A DNA stretch of 35,076 nucleotides from DATKOF01 sp035524795 (GCA_035524795.1 DATKOF010000009.1:1-35076); one strand, 5' to 3'. Positions 22,510-30,427 are shown, counted from the first letter of the stretch. Program-made: numbers and translations. The notes: generated by a model not told the origin, from the letters alone.

Positions 22510-23885
22510 TGGAAAACAGCCCGGACAAATGGCGGCAGAGCTGGTTGCGGCGCCGTTCGATCAACTATGTTTCGTTGCGCGACATGGCGGTGGCGTCGTG
22601 GCCGGTACTGCTGATCGTCGCGGCCACTCTCTTGATCGCCTGGCATTTTGTGCAGCCTGCGCCGCCGACGGAGTTGATCATGGCCGCGGGCTCCGAGGAC
22701 GGCGCCTACTACGGGTTCGCGAAACGTTACCGCGAGATTCTCGCCCGCGACGGCGTCAATCTGGTGCTGCGCAAGACCCCGGGCTCCATCGAAAATCTGA
22801 GAAGCCTGAACGATGAAAATTCCGACATCGATGCCGCCTTCGTTCAAGGCGGCATTGGCACCGCCGACGACAATCCCAACGTCGAATCGATCGGCAGTCT
22901 GTTCTACGAGCCGGTGTGGGTGTTTTACCGCTCCGCCCGGCCATTGGACCGCCTTACCGAACTGCGCGGCATGCGCATCGCGGTGGGTCCGGAGAACAGC
23001 GGCACGCGCATCCTGGCAATCGCATTGCTCGCCGCCAACGGCATCCGCGTGAGTGACGTGGCGCTGTCGGATTTGAGCGGGCGCAAGGCGACGCAGGCGC
23101 TGCAACAGCGGGCGGTCGATGCCGTTTTTTTCGTTGCGGCTGCCGAGGCCTGGTCGGTGCGCGACGCATTGCGCGATTCGCACATAAAGCTGATGAATTT
23201 CACGCGCGCCCAGGCCTATACGCGGCGGTTTTCCTACCTGTCTGAAGTCGTATTGCCGCGGGGCGCGATTGATCTGGCCCGCGATATTCCGGCCCAGGAC
23301 GTGCATCTGCTCGCCACCACCGCCAATCTGTTGACGCGCTGGGACCTGCACCCGACGCTGGTCGGGCTGCTCGCTGCGGCGGCGACCGAGGTGCACGGCG
23401 ACGCCGGGCTTTTCCAGCGCGAAGGCGATTTCCCTTCGACCCGACATCAGGATTATCCGGTCAATGCCGAAGCAGCGCGCTATTACAAGTCCGGACCGTC
23501 GTTTCTGCAACGCTATCTGCCGTACCGGGTGGCGATCCTGATCGACCGCCTGATCGTGCTGGTGTTGCCGTTGGTCGTGATCTCGATTCCGCTGGTGCGC
23601 CTGTTGCCGCCGCTTTACCGGTGGCGCGTCAATTCACGCATCTACCGCAATTACGGTGAACTGCGGATGCTGGAAGACGAAATCGAGCGCAGCCCGCTGC
23701 CGGAAAAATTTCCTGCCTATATCGAGCGTCTTGATCAGATCGAGCAGCGCGTCAATCGGCTTTCGGTGCCGCTGGCATTCAACAACGCGCTGTACACGCT
23801 GCGTCAGCATATCGATTACGTGCGCACACGCATCGCCATCCTTGGCACGCGTGGGCAGCAGCAGGAGGAATCCCATCATGCCTGA
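22509..23885 (+). CDS. Membrane-anchored TAXI-family solute-binding protein
   Basis: The protein has a TAXI (TRAP-associated extracytoplasmic immunogenic) solute-binding domain flanked by membrane segments. A cytoplasmic N-terminus is followed by a helix at about 30-48 (WPVLLIVAATLLIAWHFV). The domain runs from ELIMAAGSEDGAYYGFAKRY to about residue 310, with AAFVQGGIGTAD, YEPVWVFYR and LRGMRIAVGPENSGTR. A second helix at about 340-365 is followed by a ~90-residue cytoplasmic coiled-coil region. TAXI proteins normally feed TRAP-type transporters, but no TRAP permease is here. The ATG at 22509 has a GGTGAG ribosome site and gives 458 residues. The next gene, an SPFH protein, overlaps its 3' end by eight bases. 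Confidence 0.85.
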   Translation: MENSPDKWRQSWLRRRSINYVSLRDMAVASWPVLLIVAATLLIAWHFVQPAPPTELIMAAGSEDGAYYGFAKRYREILARDGVNLVLRKTPGSIENLRSLNDENSDIDAAFVQGGIGTADDNPNVESIGSLFYEPVWVFYRSARPLDRLTELRGMRIAVGPENSGTRILAIALLAANGIRVSDVALSDLSGRKATQALQQRAVDAVFFVAAAEAWSVRDALRDSHIKLMNFTRAQAYTRRFSYLSEVVLPRGAIDLARDIPAQDVHLLATTANLLTRWDLHPTLVGLLAAAATEVHGDAGLFQREGDFPSTRHQDYPVNAEAARYYKSGPSFLQRYLPYRVAILIDRLIVLVLPLVVISIPLVRLLPPLYRWRVNSRIYRNYGELRMLEDEIERSPLPEKFPAYIERLDQIEQRVNRLSVPLAFNNALYTLRQHIDYVRTRIAILGTRGQQQEESHHA

Positions 23886-24777
23886 AAACGGAAGCGGCAT
23901 CGGTACCGACGAGAAAGTCATCGCTGGCGTCAGCGGCTGGATCATGCTGGTCGTGCTGCTGGGCATCGCAGGGTTCGGTTTCTATCTTTTGCTGCCGCCG
24001 ACCGGGCCGGTCCGGTTCATTGGCGGGGTCTTCCTTTGCGCGACCGCATTGTTCTGCTTCAAGGGGCTGCTTACGCTGGAGCCGAACCAGGCGGCGGTGA
24101 TGATCTTTTTCGGCAGCTATGCCGGCACGCTGCGGGAAAGCGGTTTTTTCTGGGTCAACCCGTTCTACGCCAGGCGGCGGGTTTCCCTGCGCGTCAACAA
24201 CTGGAATACGCCGGTGCTCAAGGTCAACGATGAACGCGGCAATCCGATCGAAATCGGAGCGGTGATCGCGTGGCGCGTGCAGGACACTGCAAAGGCGGTG
24301 TTCGATGTCGAAAGCCATGTCAATTACCTGCAGGTGCAGAGCGAATCGGCGGTGCGACAGGTGGCGTCGAGCCACCCTTATGATCTGCCGGAGCAGCGGG
24401 AGGGGGTGCCGCGCGCGATGAGCCTGCAGCACGACCTTGATGCCATTTCCCGGCAGCTCGGCGCTGCGATCCAGGACCACGTCGAGGTGGCCGGCATCGT
24501 CATCGAAGAGGCCAAAATCGCGCACCTCGCCTATGCTCCGGAGATCGCCAATGCAATGCTGCGGCGTCAGCAGGCGGAGGCGGTAGTGCTGGCGCGCCAG
24601 CGCATGGTGGAAGGCGCTGTCGGCATGGTCGAGGGTGCGCTCAAGGCGCTGGAGGCGAAAGGCATCGTATCGCTGACGTCCGAACAGCGCGCCGTACTGG
24701 TTACCAACATGATGACGGTGCTGTTGTCGGAGTCCGGCGCCCAGCCGGTGATCCAGATGTCGCAGGCCAGTCAGTAG
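23878..24777 (+). CDS. SPFH/band 7 (stomatin-like) membrane protein
   Basis: This SPFH-domain protein is anchored by two N-terminal hydrophobic segments (about 20-38 and 44-60). The band 7 domain begins LEPNQAAVMIFFGSYAGTLRESGFFWVNPF and continues with NWNTPVLKVNDERGNPIEIGAVIAWRVQDTAKA. The helical region DAISRQLGAAIQDHVEVAGIVIEEAKIAHLAYAPEIANAM precedes a coiled coil rich in Ala, Glu and Gln (MLRRQQAEAVVLARQRMVEGAVG). SPFH proteins form membrane-bound oligomeric rings. It has 299 residues and starts with ATG behind an AGGAGG ribosome site. It overlaps the TAXI gene, so the two are coupled and probably act together in the inner membrane. It is followed by a strong bidirectional terminator. 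Confidence 0.93.
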   Translation: MPENGSGIGTDEKVIAGVSGWIMLVVLLGIAGFGFYLLLPPTGPVRFIGGVFLCATALFCFKGLLTLEPNQAAVMIFFGSYAGTLRESGFFWVNPFYARRRVSLRVNNWNTPVLKVNDERGNPIEIGAVIAWRVQDTAKAVFDVESHVNYLQVQSESAVRQVASSHPYDLPEQREGVPRAMSLQHDLDAISRQLGAAIQDHVEVAGIVIEEAKIAHLAYAPEIANAMLRRQQAEAVVLARQRMVEGAVGMVEGALKALEAKGIVSLTSEQRAVLVTNMMTVLLSESGAQPVIQMSQASQ

Positions 24778-24798
24778 GAACGTCGAGCCTGACGGGCA

Positions 24799-24828
24799 AA
24801 AAATGCCGGCGCGCACGCCGGCATTTTT
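24799..24828. terminator. Bidirectional intrinsic terminator
   Basis: A perfect 13-bp stem (AAAAATGCCGGCG and its complement) around a CGCA loop, with T-runs on both strands. It separates the SPFH gene (plus) from the peroxiredoxin gene (minus) and can end both. Confidence 0.9.
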
Positions 24829-24846
24829 CGTGAAGCGCGCGGTCGG

Positions 24847-25488
24847 CTACTTGTTGGGCTGCGGCGTGATGCGCAGGTAGGGTTTGACCGCCTTATAGCC
24901 TTTCGGGAATTTCTGCTTGAGGACTTCCGGATCCTGCAGCGAGGGCACGATGATGACGTCCTCGCCATTCTGCCAGTTGACCGGCGTCGCGACGCTGTAA
25001 TTGTCGGTCAGTTGCAGCGAATCGATCACGCGCAGGATCTCGTTGAAGTTGCGGCCGGTGCTTGCCGGATAAGTGATGATGGTGCGGATTTTCTTTTTCG
25101 GGTCGATGATGAACACCGAGCGCACCGTCAGCGTGTCGTTCGCGTTCGGGTGGATCATGTCGTAGAGGTTCGACACCTTGCGATCCGGATCGGCCAGGAT
25201 CGGAAAATTGACGGTGGTATGCTGCGTCTCGTTGATGTCGGGCACCCATTTGGCATGCGAATCGAGCGGATCGACGCTGACCGCGAGCACCTTGACATTG
25301 CGCTTGTCGAATTCGGCCTTCAGTTTGGCGGTCGCGCCGAGCTCGGTCGTGCACACCGGCGTGAAGTCCTTCGGGTGCGAAAACAGCACGCCCCATTTGT
25401 CGCCCAGCCATTCGTGAAAGTGGATTTTGCCGGCGGTGGAATCCTGCGTGAAGTCAGGGGCGGTATCGCCCAGTCTCAGAGTAGCCAT
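24847..25488 (-). CDS. Peroxiredoxin, 1-Cys/Prx6-like
   Basis: This thiol peroxidase reduces hydrogen peroxide and organic peroxides. The active site is FSHPKDFTPVCTTELG, with the peroxidatic cysteine after Pro-Val and the Thr three residues before it. VLAVSVDPLDSHAKWVPDI and FPILADPDRKVSNLYDMIHP follow, then SVFIIDPKKKIRTIITYPASTGRNFNEILRVIDSLQLT. The C-terminal extension (TPVNWQNGEDVIIVPSLQDPEV...) is that of the Prx6/Tpx-like long form, usually using one active cysteine. It has 213 residues, starting with ATG behind AAGGAG seven bases upstream. It lies downstream of a tRNA gene on the same strand and ends at the shared terminator with the SPFH gene. Confidence 0.94.
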   Translation of the reverse strand: MATLRLGDTAPDFTQDSTAGKIHFHEWLGDKWGVLFSHPKDFTPVCTTELGATAKLKAEFDKRNVKVLAVSVDPLDSHAKWVPDINETQHTTVNFPILADPDRKVSNLYDMIHPNANDTLTVRSVFIIDPKKKIRTIITYPASTGRNFNEILRVIDSLQLTDNYSVATPVNWQNGEDVIIVPSLQDPEVLKQKFPKGYKAVKPYLRITPQPNK

Positions 25489-25616
25489 ACAGATCTCCTT
25501 GGAATACGATTGCCCGATCGTCGGGAACATTTGCAAGTCTAACCCCGGTGGCCCGAAACCGGAAAGAATAAAAAGACAAAAGATTATTTTTACTGGATAT
25601 ATATGGATGCAGGAAG

Positions 25617-25692
25617 TGGCGCCCCGGACACGAATCGAACGTGCGACCTGCCCCTTAGGAGGGGGCTGCTCTATCCACTGAGCTACCGGGGC
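25617..25692 (-). tRNA. tRNA-Arg (anticodon CCT)
   Basis: The 76-base region folds as a tRNA: acceptor GCCCCGG/CCGGGGC, a D arm with GTAGCTCAGTGGATAGAGC, an anticodon stem GCCCC/GGGGC with loop CTCCTAA (anticodon CCT), and a T arm with TTCGATT. The discriminator is G and the 3' CCA is encoded. CCT reads AGG as arginine. It lies on the minus strand between the peroxiredoxin and Bcp-type genes, with a -10-like TAGAAT just upstream. Confidence 0.95.
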
Positions 25693-25702
25693 GTGCGCCG
25701 GC

Positions 25703-25717
25703 ATTCTAGCGTAGAAT
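25703..25717. promoter_or_regulatory. Palindromic divergent -10 element between tRNA-Arg and the Bcp-like gene
   Basis: ATTCTA-GCG-TAGAAT is a perfect palindrome that places a TAGAAT (5/6 match to a -10) on each strand. The minus copy is about 11 bases from the tRNA 5' end, and the plus copy is 36 bases before the Bcp-like ATG. The -35 matches are weak. Confidence 0.35.
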
Positions 25718-25753
25718 TTTCCGCGTCGCCGTAGAAAAGCCGGAACGAACCGC

Positions 25754-26296
25754 ATGTCGAAATGGTGGTGGGTGGTATTGGCGGTGAGCGCGGTCGGATT
25801 ATTGCTGGCGTGGCGCAGCGCTGCACAGGCGCGCGCTGCGCCGGAGGTTGGCGCATCTGCTCCCGCCCTCGCCTTGCCGGACCAGGCAGGGAAAGTGCGT
25901 CACATCGAAGATTTCCGCGGCAAGTGGCTGGTCCTGTATTTCTATCCGAAAGATGACACGCCGGGCTGCACCAGGGAAGCGTGCATGTTCCGCGACGACT
26001 GGCAGAAACTGGATGCGCTTGGTGCGCAGATCGCCGGCGTCAGCGTCGATAACGCGCTTTCGCACGCGGCATTTGCCCGGAAATATCATCTGCCGTTTCC
26101 TCTGCTGGCGGATGCGGGCGGCGAAGTCGCAGCGCGCTACGGCTCGCTGCGGGACTTCGGATTGTTCAAGTTCGCACAGCGCAACACCTTCCTGATCGAT
26201 CCCCAGGGCAGGGTGATGCGGGTTTATCTCGGGGCAAGCACGTCGAAAAATTCGCGGGAAATCATCGAGGATCTGAAGAAGCTGACGGGTATGTGA
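25754..26296 (+). CDS. Membrane-anchored Bcp/PrxQ-type peroxiredoxin
   Basis: This is a thioredoxin-dependent thiol peroxidase of the Bcp (PrxQ) subfamily. An N-terminal hydrophobic segment (WWWVVLAVSAVGLLLAW) acts as a signal anchor, so the enzyme faces the periplasm. The core has VLYFYPKDDTPGCTREACMF, with the peroxidatic and resolving cysteines five residues apart as in Bcp. IAGVSVDNALSHAAFARKY, FPLLADAGGEVAARYG and NTFLIDPQGRVMRVYLG follow. The length is 180 residues from an ATG with no strong ribosome site. It diverges from tRNA-Arg across the palindromic -10 and converges with mlaA. Confidence 0.9.
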   Translation: MSKWWWVVLAVSAVGLLLAWRSAAQARAAPEVGASAPALALPDQAGKVRHIEDFRGKWLVLYFYPKDDTPGCTREACMFRDDWQKLDALGAQIAGVSVDNALSHAAFARKYHLPFPLLADAGGEVAARYGSLRDFGLFKFAQRNTFLIDPQGRVMRVYLGASTSKNSREIIEDLKKLTGM

Positions 26297-26403
26297 CGGA
26301 TACGCCGGGTTGCATGGAGTCACATGCTGTTGTCATCGGCTTCGGGCATGCCGCGCGGCAGATCCTTCTTCCGCCGGAGCGGAACCGCCGTTGCTCAGGT
26401 GAG

Positions 26404-27291
26404 TCAGATCGCTGGTGCCGGAGACGCCGGGGCCAGGGTCGCGCCGGTAGCCGGTACTGCGGGCGCCGGAACGGCAGGCGCCTGTTCTGCAGGAGCAGCA
26501 GCGCGCGCGCGCGCCTGCCCGACGGGCTGCGGCTGATCGTCGTCCTCCAGCTCGCTCCTGGGTGTTTCGTGCTCCTTCTCGGGCGGCGGATTCCCGTCGT
26601 AGATCAGACTGCGCCGGCGTTGCAGATAGGCGTCGCGCTGGAACTCGTAGGGATCGAGCGCGGCCTTTTCCAGCAGGTTGGTTGCGTCAAGCAGATTGGC
26701 GCGGGTATTGACGATGTTCAGCGCCCATAGCGAGTTACGCGTCGCAACGTCGTGGTACCAGACCCAGTAAACCGGATCCAGCTTGAAGTCCACGAAACGC
26801 CCCAGCCCGTCGCGGAACGAACTGGGGCCGAAGAACGGAAGCTGCAAATACGGTCCGGCCTCGACGTGCCAGCGCCCCAGCGTCTGGCCGAAATCTTCGT
26901 CATGTTTTTCCAGCCCAACCTTGGTTGCAACATCGATCAGCCCGCCAATGCCGGCTGTGGTGTTTACGGCGACTCGTCCCACATCGGACGCTGCGTCCGG
27001 CAATTTGCCCTGTAACAGGTCGTTGAGCGCGACCAGAACGTCGTACAGATTATTGAAGAAATTCGTGACGCCCGTGCGTACGACCTGCGGCAGCACGGTC
27101 TGATAGGCCTGGGCGACCGGTTTTACTACCGCCTTGTCGAGACCCTCGTTGAGTTTGTAAATCGCCCGATTCATGGGCTCAAACGGATCGCGCGGGTCTT
27201 TGGTCGCGCATCCTTGTATCGTCAGCAAGCTGCACAGCAGCAGCAAGCCAACGCTCGAACGTCCGGCCCGGAAGATTGATACCGTTGTCAT
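26404..27291 (-). CDS. mlaA: Outer-membrane lipid-asymmetry lipoprotein
   Basis: MlaA (VacJ) removes misplaced phospholipids from the outer leaflet of the outer membrane and passes them to the periplasmic MlaC pathway. The N-terminus is a lipoprotein signal ending LLTIQGC (lipobox). Family features are DPFEPMNRAIYKLNEGLDKAV, VRTGVTNFFNNLYDVLVALNDLLQGK, the GIGGLIDVATKVGLEKHDEDFGQTLG segment, and GPYLQLPFFGPSSFRDGLGR. The protein is 295 residues from the ATG at 27289-27291. The C-terminal ~50 residues are an Ala/Pro-rich tail beyond the usual end. Other mla genes (mlaB-F) are not in the window, as is common when mlaA lies apart. An extended -10 promoter lies just upstream. Confidence 0.93.
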   Translation of the reverse strand: MTTVSIFRAGRSSVGLLLLCSLLTIQGCATKDPRDPFEPMNRAIYKLNEGLDKAVVKPVAQAYQTVLPQVVRTGVTNFFNNLYDVLVALNDLLQGKLPDAASDVGRVAVNTTAGIGGLIDVATKVGLEKHDEDFGQTLGRWHVEAGPYLQLPFFGPSSFRDGLGRFVDFKLDPVYWVWYHDVATRNSLWALNIVNTRANLLDATNLLEKAALDPYEFQRDAYLQRRRSLIYDGNPPPEKEHETPRSELEDDDQPQPVGQARARAAAPAEQAPAVPAPAVPATGATLAPASPAPAI

Positions 27292-27318
27292 CGAGACGAA
27301 ACCAGGGAAGTTTTTTTT

Positions 27319-27327
27319 ATTATAGCA
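27319..27327 (-). promoter_or_regulatory. Extended -10 promoter for mlaA
   Basis: The minus strand carries TGCTATAAT, the TGn-TATAAT extended -10 consensus, with a perfect -10. It is followed by an A-run and, about 20-25 bases later, the mlaA ATG. No good -35 hexamer is present, as often for extended -10 promoters. Confidence 0.6.
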
Positions 27328-27414
27328 ACAATTCGAGAAAGAGCAGCGGGCCCGCCCTGAAAAGGCAAAAAGTGTGGGATTCATGCAAAATGGTCTGCGC
27401 TGACCTGTCGCCCG

Positions 27415-28395
27415 TCAATGGGGCAATTTTCCGGCTTTGCTGCGAATTTCATCCAGAGTTGACCGGGTTTCCGGCAATAACGGGCCACCCAGGCTGACCG
27501 CATGTTCGGCAGCGTCCAGTGCGGCATCGAACCGGCCTTGATCAGACAGCACCTGCGCCAGATTGTTGAAGGCTGCCGCGGAGTCGGGATGATCAACGGT
27601 CGCGCGCCGGAACGCCGCTTCGGCGGTAGCGAGGTCGTGCGACGCATAGGCGGTGTTGCCGTTTCCCATTTGCGCGGACAGGCTGTCGGGCCAGCGTTCC
27701 AGCATTGCGCGGTAGGCGATCGAGGCGTTGCGGGTCTGTCCGGCCTGTTCAAGCGCGACCACGGCGGTCGCGTAGCCCGTTTCCGTTGCGGTCACCGGGA
27801 CGCGGCCGGGGGGCATCGCGACCATTGCCCAGTAACCTCCGGGCTGCCACACCTTTTCGAAGATGCCCATCGGCACCACACGCCGCGCCTTTTCCCCGGA
27901 ACGCCGGACTACTTCAAACTGGTCGAGGTCGTAGCCGATCATTACCGAATAATGCCACTTCGGATACCAGCTGAAGCCGTAATTTTCGAGGGTGATCACG
28001 GGCGTGCCGGCGGCGACTTCGCGCAGCACGTCCCCGAATTTGGGAGCAAGCGGATAGGCGACCAGTCCGTGACGGCGCACTGCAGCGAGCATTTCCACTT
28101 GCAGGCTGCCTTCGCGTCCGGGAAGGTAAACCTCCTGGATCAAGGTATCGAGAGATACGTTGACGCCTTCCGCGTTGAGCACCATCGCCAGCGCCGACGG
28201 ACCGCAGAAATTATCTTCCTGGGGGACGAACGGCACCTGTTCGAGTTCGACGTGCGGCGGAAGCCCGGCCGGGCGCTGTTCCTTCAGCGCGAGCGTCTGC
28301 GGCGAAAGGCTGGTGCACCCTGCGGAGAAAAGCAGAGCCCCTGAAATGAGAAAGCCCGCCAGACAGCGGCGGGCCTTCAAGGTGAAGATACCCAA
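27415..28395 (-). CDS. PA2778-family cysteine peptidase with TPR repeats (lipoprotein)
   Basis: The protein has a lipoprotein signal (LAGFLISGALLFSAGC). A papain-like C39-type peptidase domain follows, with the active cysteine in QEDNFCGPSALAMVLN, a late histidine in KWHYSVMIGYD, and an aspartate two residues on. The C-terminal ~120 residues are TPR-like helices (SIAYRAMLERWPDSLSAQMGN, DLATAEAAFRRATVDHPDSA, AAFNNLAQVLSDQGRFDAALDAAEHAVSL). It resembles the PA2778 family, normally paired with PA2779-type proteins as here. The start is uncertain: non-ATG starts at 28395 (TTG) or 28380 (TTG) are possible, no ATG is available, and the ribosome site is weak. A terminator-like hairpin overlaps the first codons. 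Confidence 0.85.
   Translation of the reverse strand: MGIFTLKARRCLAGFLISGALLFSAGCTSLSPQTLALKEQRPAGLPPHVELEQVPFVPQEDNFCGPSALAMVLNAEGVNVSLDTLIQEVYLPGREGSLQVEMLAAVRRHGLVAYPLAPKFGDVLREVAAGTPVITLENYGFSWYPKWHYSVMIGYDLDQFEVVRRSGEKARRVVPMGIFEKVWQPGGYWAMVAMPPGRVPVTATETGYATAVVALEQAGQTRNASIAYRAMLERWPDSLSAQMGNGNTAYASHDLATAEAAFRRATVDHPDSAAAFNNLAQVLSDQGRFDAALDAAEHAVSLGGPLLPETRSTLDEIRSKAGKLPH
28351..28377 (-). other. Terminator-like hairpin at the start of the PA2778-type gene
   Basis: On the minus strand AAGGCCCGCC and GGCGGGCTTT pair over 7 perfect bases (GCCCGCC/GGCGGGC) plus A-T pairs, with a loop of about seven bases, followed by TTTCTC. It lies just after the PA2779 stop, inside the signal-peptide codons of the next gene. 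It may attenuate the downstream gene. Confidence 0.5.
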
Positions 28396-28400
28396 CGGCT

Positions 28401-28757
28401 CTATTTGTACGCGAGCCAGATGATCAATGCAACGACCAGCACGCCTGCGGCCCACCACCAGCCGGAGTCGGAAGCACCTGCGGGCAGCGTGTCGATCTTG
28501 CCGGCGACGGTGTTGATTTCTTCCTGCGTCATCGCGGCGACCCGCGCTTGCGCATCGGTTGCCTTGACGCCCAGCGCTTCGAGTTGCTTGGCGACATCGG
28601 CGCGGCTTACGAACTGAACGACCTTATCGCGGTTGGCCTGTGCTGCGGCACTCGACACCACCTGGTCAGTACCGATCATTCCGGCCTGTGTCGCGAACGG
28701 CACCAACACCATGCTTACGATCAGTAACTGGCTTACCAACTTATAAAGGCATTTCAT
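28401..28757 (-). CDS. PA2779-family small membrane protein
   Basis: This 118-residue protein has a signal peptide (LVSQLLIVSMVLVPFATQAG). A helical middle follows with VSRADVAKQLEALGVKATDAQARVAAMTQEEINTVAGKIDTLPAG. It ends with a C-terminal transmembrane helix, WWWAAGVLVVALIIWLAYK. This matches the PA2779 family, which is regularly found upstream of PA2778-type cysteine peptidases, as here; the peptidase may process it or a related substrate. The start ATG has a good AAGGAG ribosome site. The stop (TAG) is only a few bases before the start of the peptidase gene, so the two are cotranscribed. The function of the pair is not established to my knowledge. Confidence 0.85.
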   Translation of the reverse strand: MKCLYKLVSQLLIVSMVLVPFATQAGMIGTDQVVSSAAAQANRDKVVQFVSRADVAKQLEALGVKATDAQARVAAMTQEEINTVAGKIDTLPAGASDSGWWWAAGVLVVALIIWLAYK

Positions 28758-29117
28758 CACTAATCTCCTTAGGCTATGCGAATGAAGACATGGCGCCGAT
28801 ACCCGAAACTCTATTGGCGCTGGCACTTTATAACGCGAGGAGGTCGCCAGCGTCAAGCGCTGAATCTGCCTGAAATCCGCATTGCAATGCGCCATGCTGA
28901 ACGGTGGGAGGGCGTCGCCCGATGGGTTAAAAAATTATTTTTAGCTCAATGGGATATCCGCTCTCAGCCACGGTGCGGGGAGGGCCGGCGACTGTTCGAT
29001 CGATGGTTGATCGCGATCTGAAAATTCCTGCGGGATCACCCCCAGATATCCGTCATGGAAAGCACGTCCCGGCAAGTGTCGGCAAATCGCGTCAGCAAAT
29101 CAATTGCCGTATAGTGT
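28758..29117. other. Intergenic region, 360 bases, no clear gene
   Basis: This gap lies between the divergent PA2779-like gene and the kinase gene. It probably holds both promoters. A TATAGT (-10-like, 29110-29115) precedes the kinase start with no clear -35. An ORF at 28776-29021 is Arg/Trp-rich without a ribosome site and is not called. Confidence 0.6.
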
Positions 29118-30419
29118 ATGCCATCCGCCATGGCCGAAATCCTCAATTACCGCAATGCATTGCCGCTCGGTACGATGCTGCTCGAATATCGTCTCGAATC
29201 GGTGCTGGGCGCCGGCGGCTTCGGCATGACTTACCTGGCGTACGATACGCTGCTGCAGAAGAAAATTGCGGTCAAGGAGTACCTGCCGGTCGAACTCGCG
29301 GTGCGCGCGCTCGACGGTGCGATCGTGCCGATCAATACCGGCACCGAATACAACTACAAATGGGGGCTTGACCGCTTTCTGCAGGAGGCGCGGCTGCTCG
29401 CCAAGTTTTCCCATCCCAATATCGTCCAGGTCAAGCGTTATTTCGAGGCCAACGGCACCGCCTACATGGTGATGAATTACGAATCGGGCATGTCATTCAG
29501 TCAGCTGCTGAAACGCATCCCGCAGCCCGACGAGCCGATGCTGGTCAAGATACTGATGCCGTTGCTTGACGGATTGGAGGCGGTCCATCAAGCCGGATTT
29601 TTGCATCGCGATATCAAGCCGTCGAACATCTTCATCCGTGATACCGGTGTGCCGGTGCTGCTTGATTTCGGCGCCGCGCGGCTTTCGGCCGGCGCCGTCA
29701 CCCGCACCATGACTTCGATTCTGACGCCCGGCTATGCGCCGCTCGAGCAATATTCGAAGGACGGAAACCAGGGACCGTGGACCGACATTTATTCGCTCGC
29801 CGCGGTCTTTTATCGCGCGGTGTCCGGAGAAAATCCGCCCGATGTCGTGGGCCGGATGAAAGCCGACGGTGTCAGGCAAATGCTGATTTCGCTGCGCGAC
29901 CGCTACAGCGCCAGGTTTCTTCACGGCATCAATCGCGGCATGGAGCTTGATGAAAAGAAACGCCCGCAATCGGTGGCAGAATGGCGGACGTTGTTTACTG
30001 AGGTTGCCGCGGCGTTGCCGGCAGCGGATACGGTCGCTGTCCAGGTAGAGGATGCGCCGGGAGATGCGCCGACACAATTGCTCGAAAACACCACCTCGCT
30101 CGAGACCACGCTGGTCAAAGCGCAACGCCCGTCGGTGTCTCAATTGAGCTGGTTTGCGGCCGGTGTTCTGGTACTGTTTATCGCGCTCGGCGTCAGTCGT
30201 CTGTTCGACAAGGCCGGGCAGGCGCCGCCCAAGGCGGCGACCATGACCGCTGCGCCGGCTCCTGCGTCGCCGGCGGATTTCGATGCGCTCGATGCCAACC
30301 ATGACGGCTATCTGACGCCGGACGAGGTCAAGGGGACGGCGATCGAACCTGATTTCCGGAAACTCGACACCGATGGCGACGGGCGCATTTCGCGCGAAGA
30401 GTTCAATGCTGCGCACTGA
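29118..30419 (+). CDS. Transmembrane Ser/Thr protein kinase with two periplasmic EF-hands
   Basis: The N-terminal ~290 residues are a Hanks-type kinase. LGAGGFGMTYLAYD is the glycine loop, KIAVKEYLP the lysine, FLHRDIKPSNIFI the catalytic loop and LLDFGAARL the DFG segment. A Thr/Ser-rich activation loop (VTRTMTSILTPGYAPLEQYSKDGNQGPWTD) could be autophosphorylated. After a linker comes a transmembrane helix at about 344-362, then an Ala/Pro linker and two EF-hands with full canonical ligands: DANHDGYLTPDE (392-403) and DTDGDGRISREE (417-428). The EF-hands would lie in the periplasm. The protein is 433 residues. The start is unclear: ATG 29118 or 29130, both without strong ribosome sites. Calcium sensing is inference. 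Confidence 0.88.
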   Translation: MPSAMAEILNYRNALPLGTMLLEYRLESVLGAGGFGMTYLAYDTLLQKKIAVKEYLPVELAVRALDGAIVPINTGTEYNYKWGLDRFLQEARLLAKFSHPNIVQVKRYFEANGTAYMVMNYESGMSFSQLLKRIPQPDEPMLVKILMPLLDGLEAVHQAGFLHRDIKPSNIFIRDTGVPVLLDFGAARLSAGAVTRTMTSILTPGYAPLEQYSKDGNQGPWTDIYSLAAVFYRAVSGENPPDVVGRMKADGVRQMLISLRDRYSARFLHGINRGMELDEKKRPQSVAEWRTLFTEVAAALPAADTVAVQVEDAPGDAPTQLLENTTSLETTLVKAQRPSVSQLSWFAAGVLVLFIALGVSRLFDKAGQAPPKAATMTAAPAPASPADFDALDANHDGYLTPDEVKGTAIEPDFRKLDTDGDGRISREEFNAAH

Positions 30420-30427
30420 GCCGCGGT

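Noticed and set aside
25617..25692. tRNA-Arg(CCT) as an integration site of a mobile element
   Set aside because: No integrase gene and no repeated 3' tRNA fragment are visible nearby.
26293..26730. Open frame after the Bcp-like gene, overlapping its stop
   Set aside because: Mostly antisense to mlaA, with no ribosome site or domain. A short TTCCGC/GCGGAA hairpin (26369-26384) nearby could be a weak terminator but has no T-run.
28776..29021. An 81-codon Arg/Trp-rich frame in the gap before the kinase
   Set aside because: No ribosome site and unusual composition; could be real, but nothing supports it.
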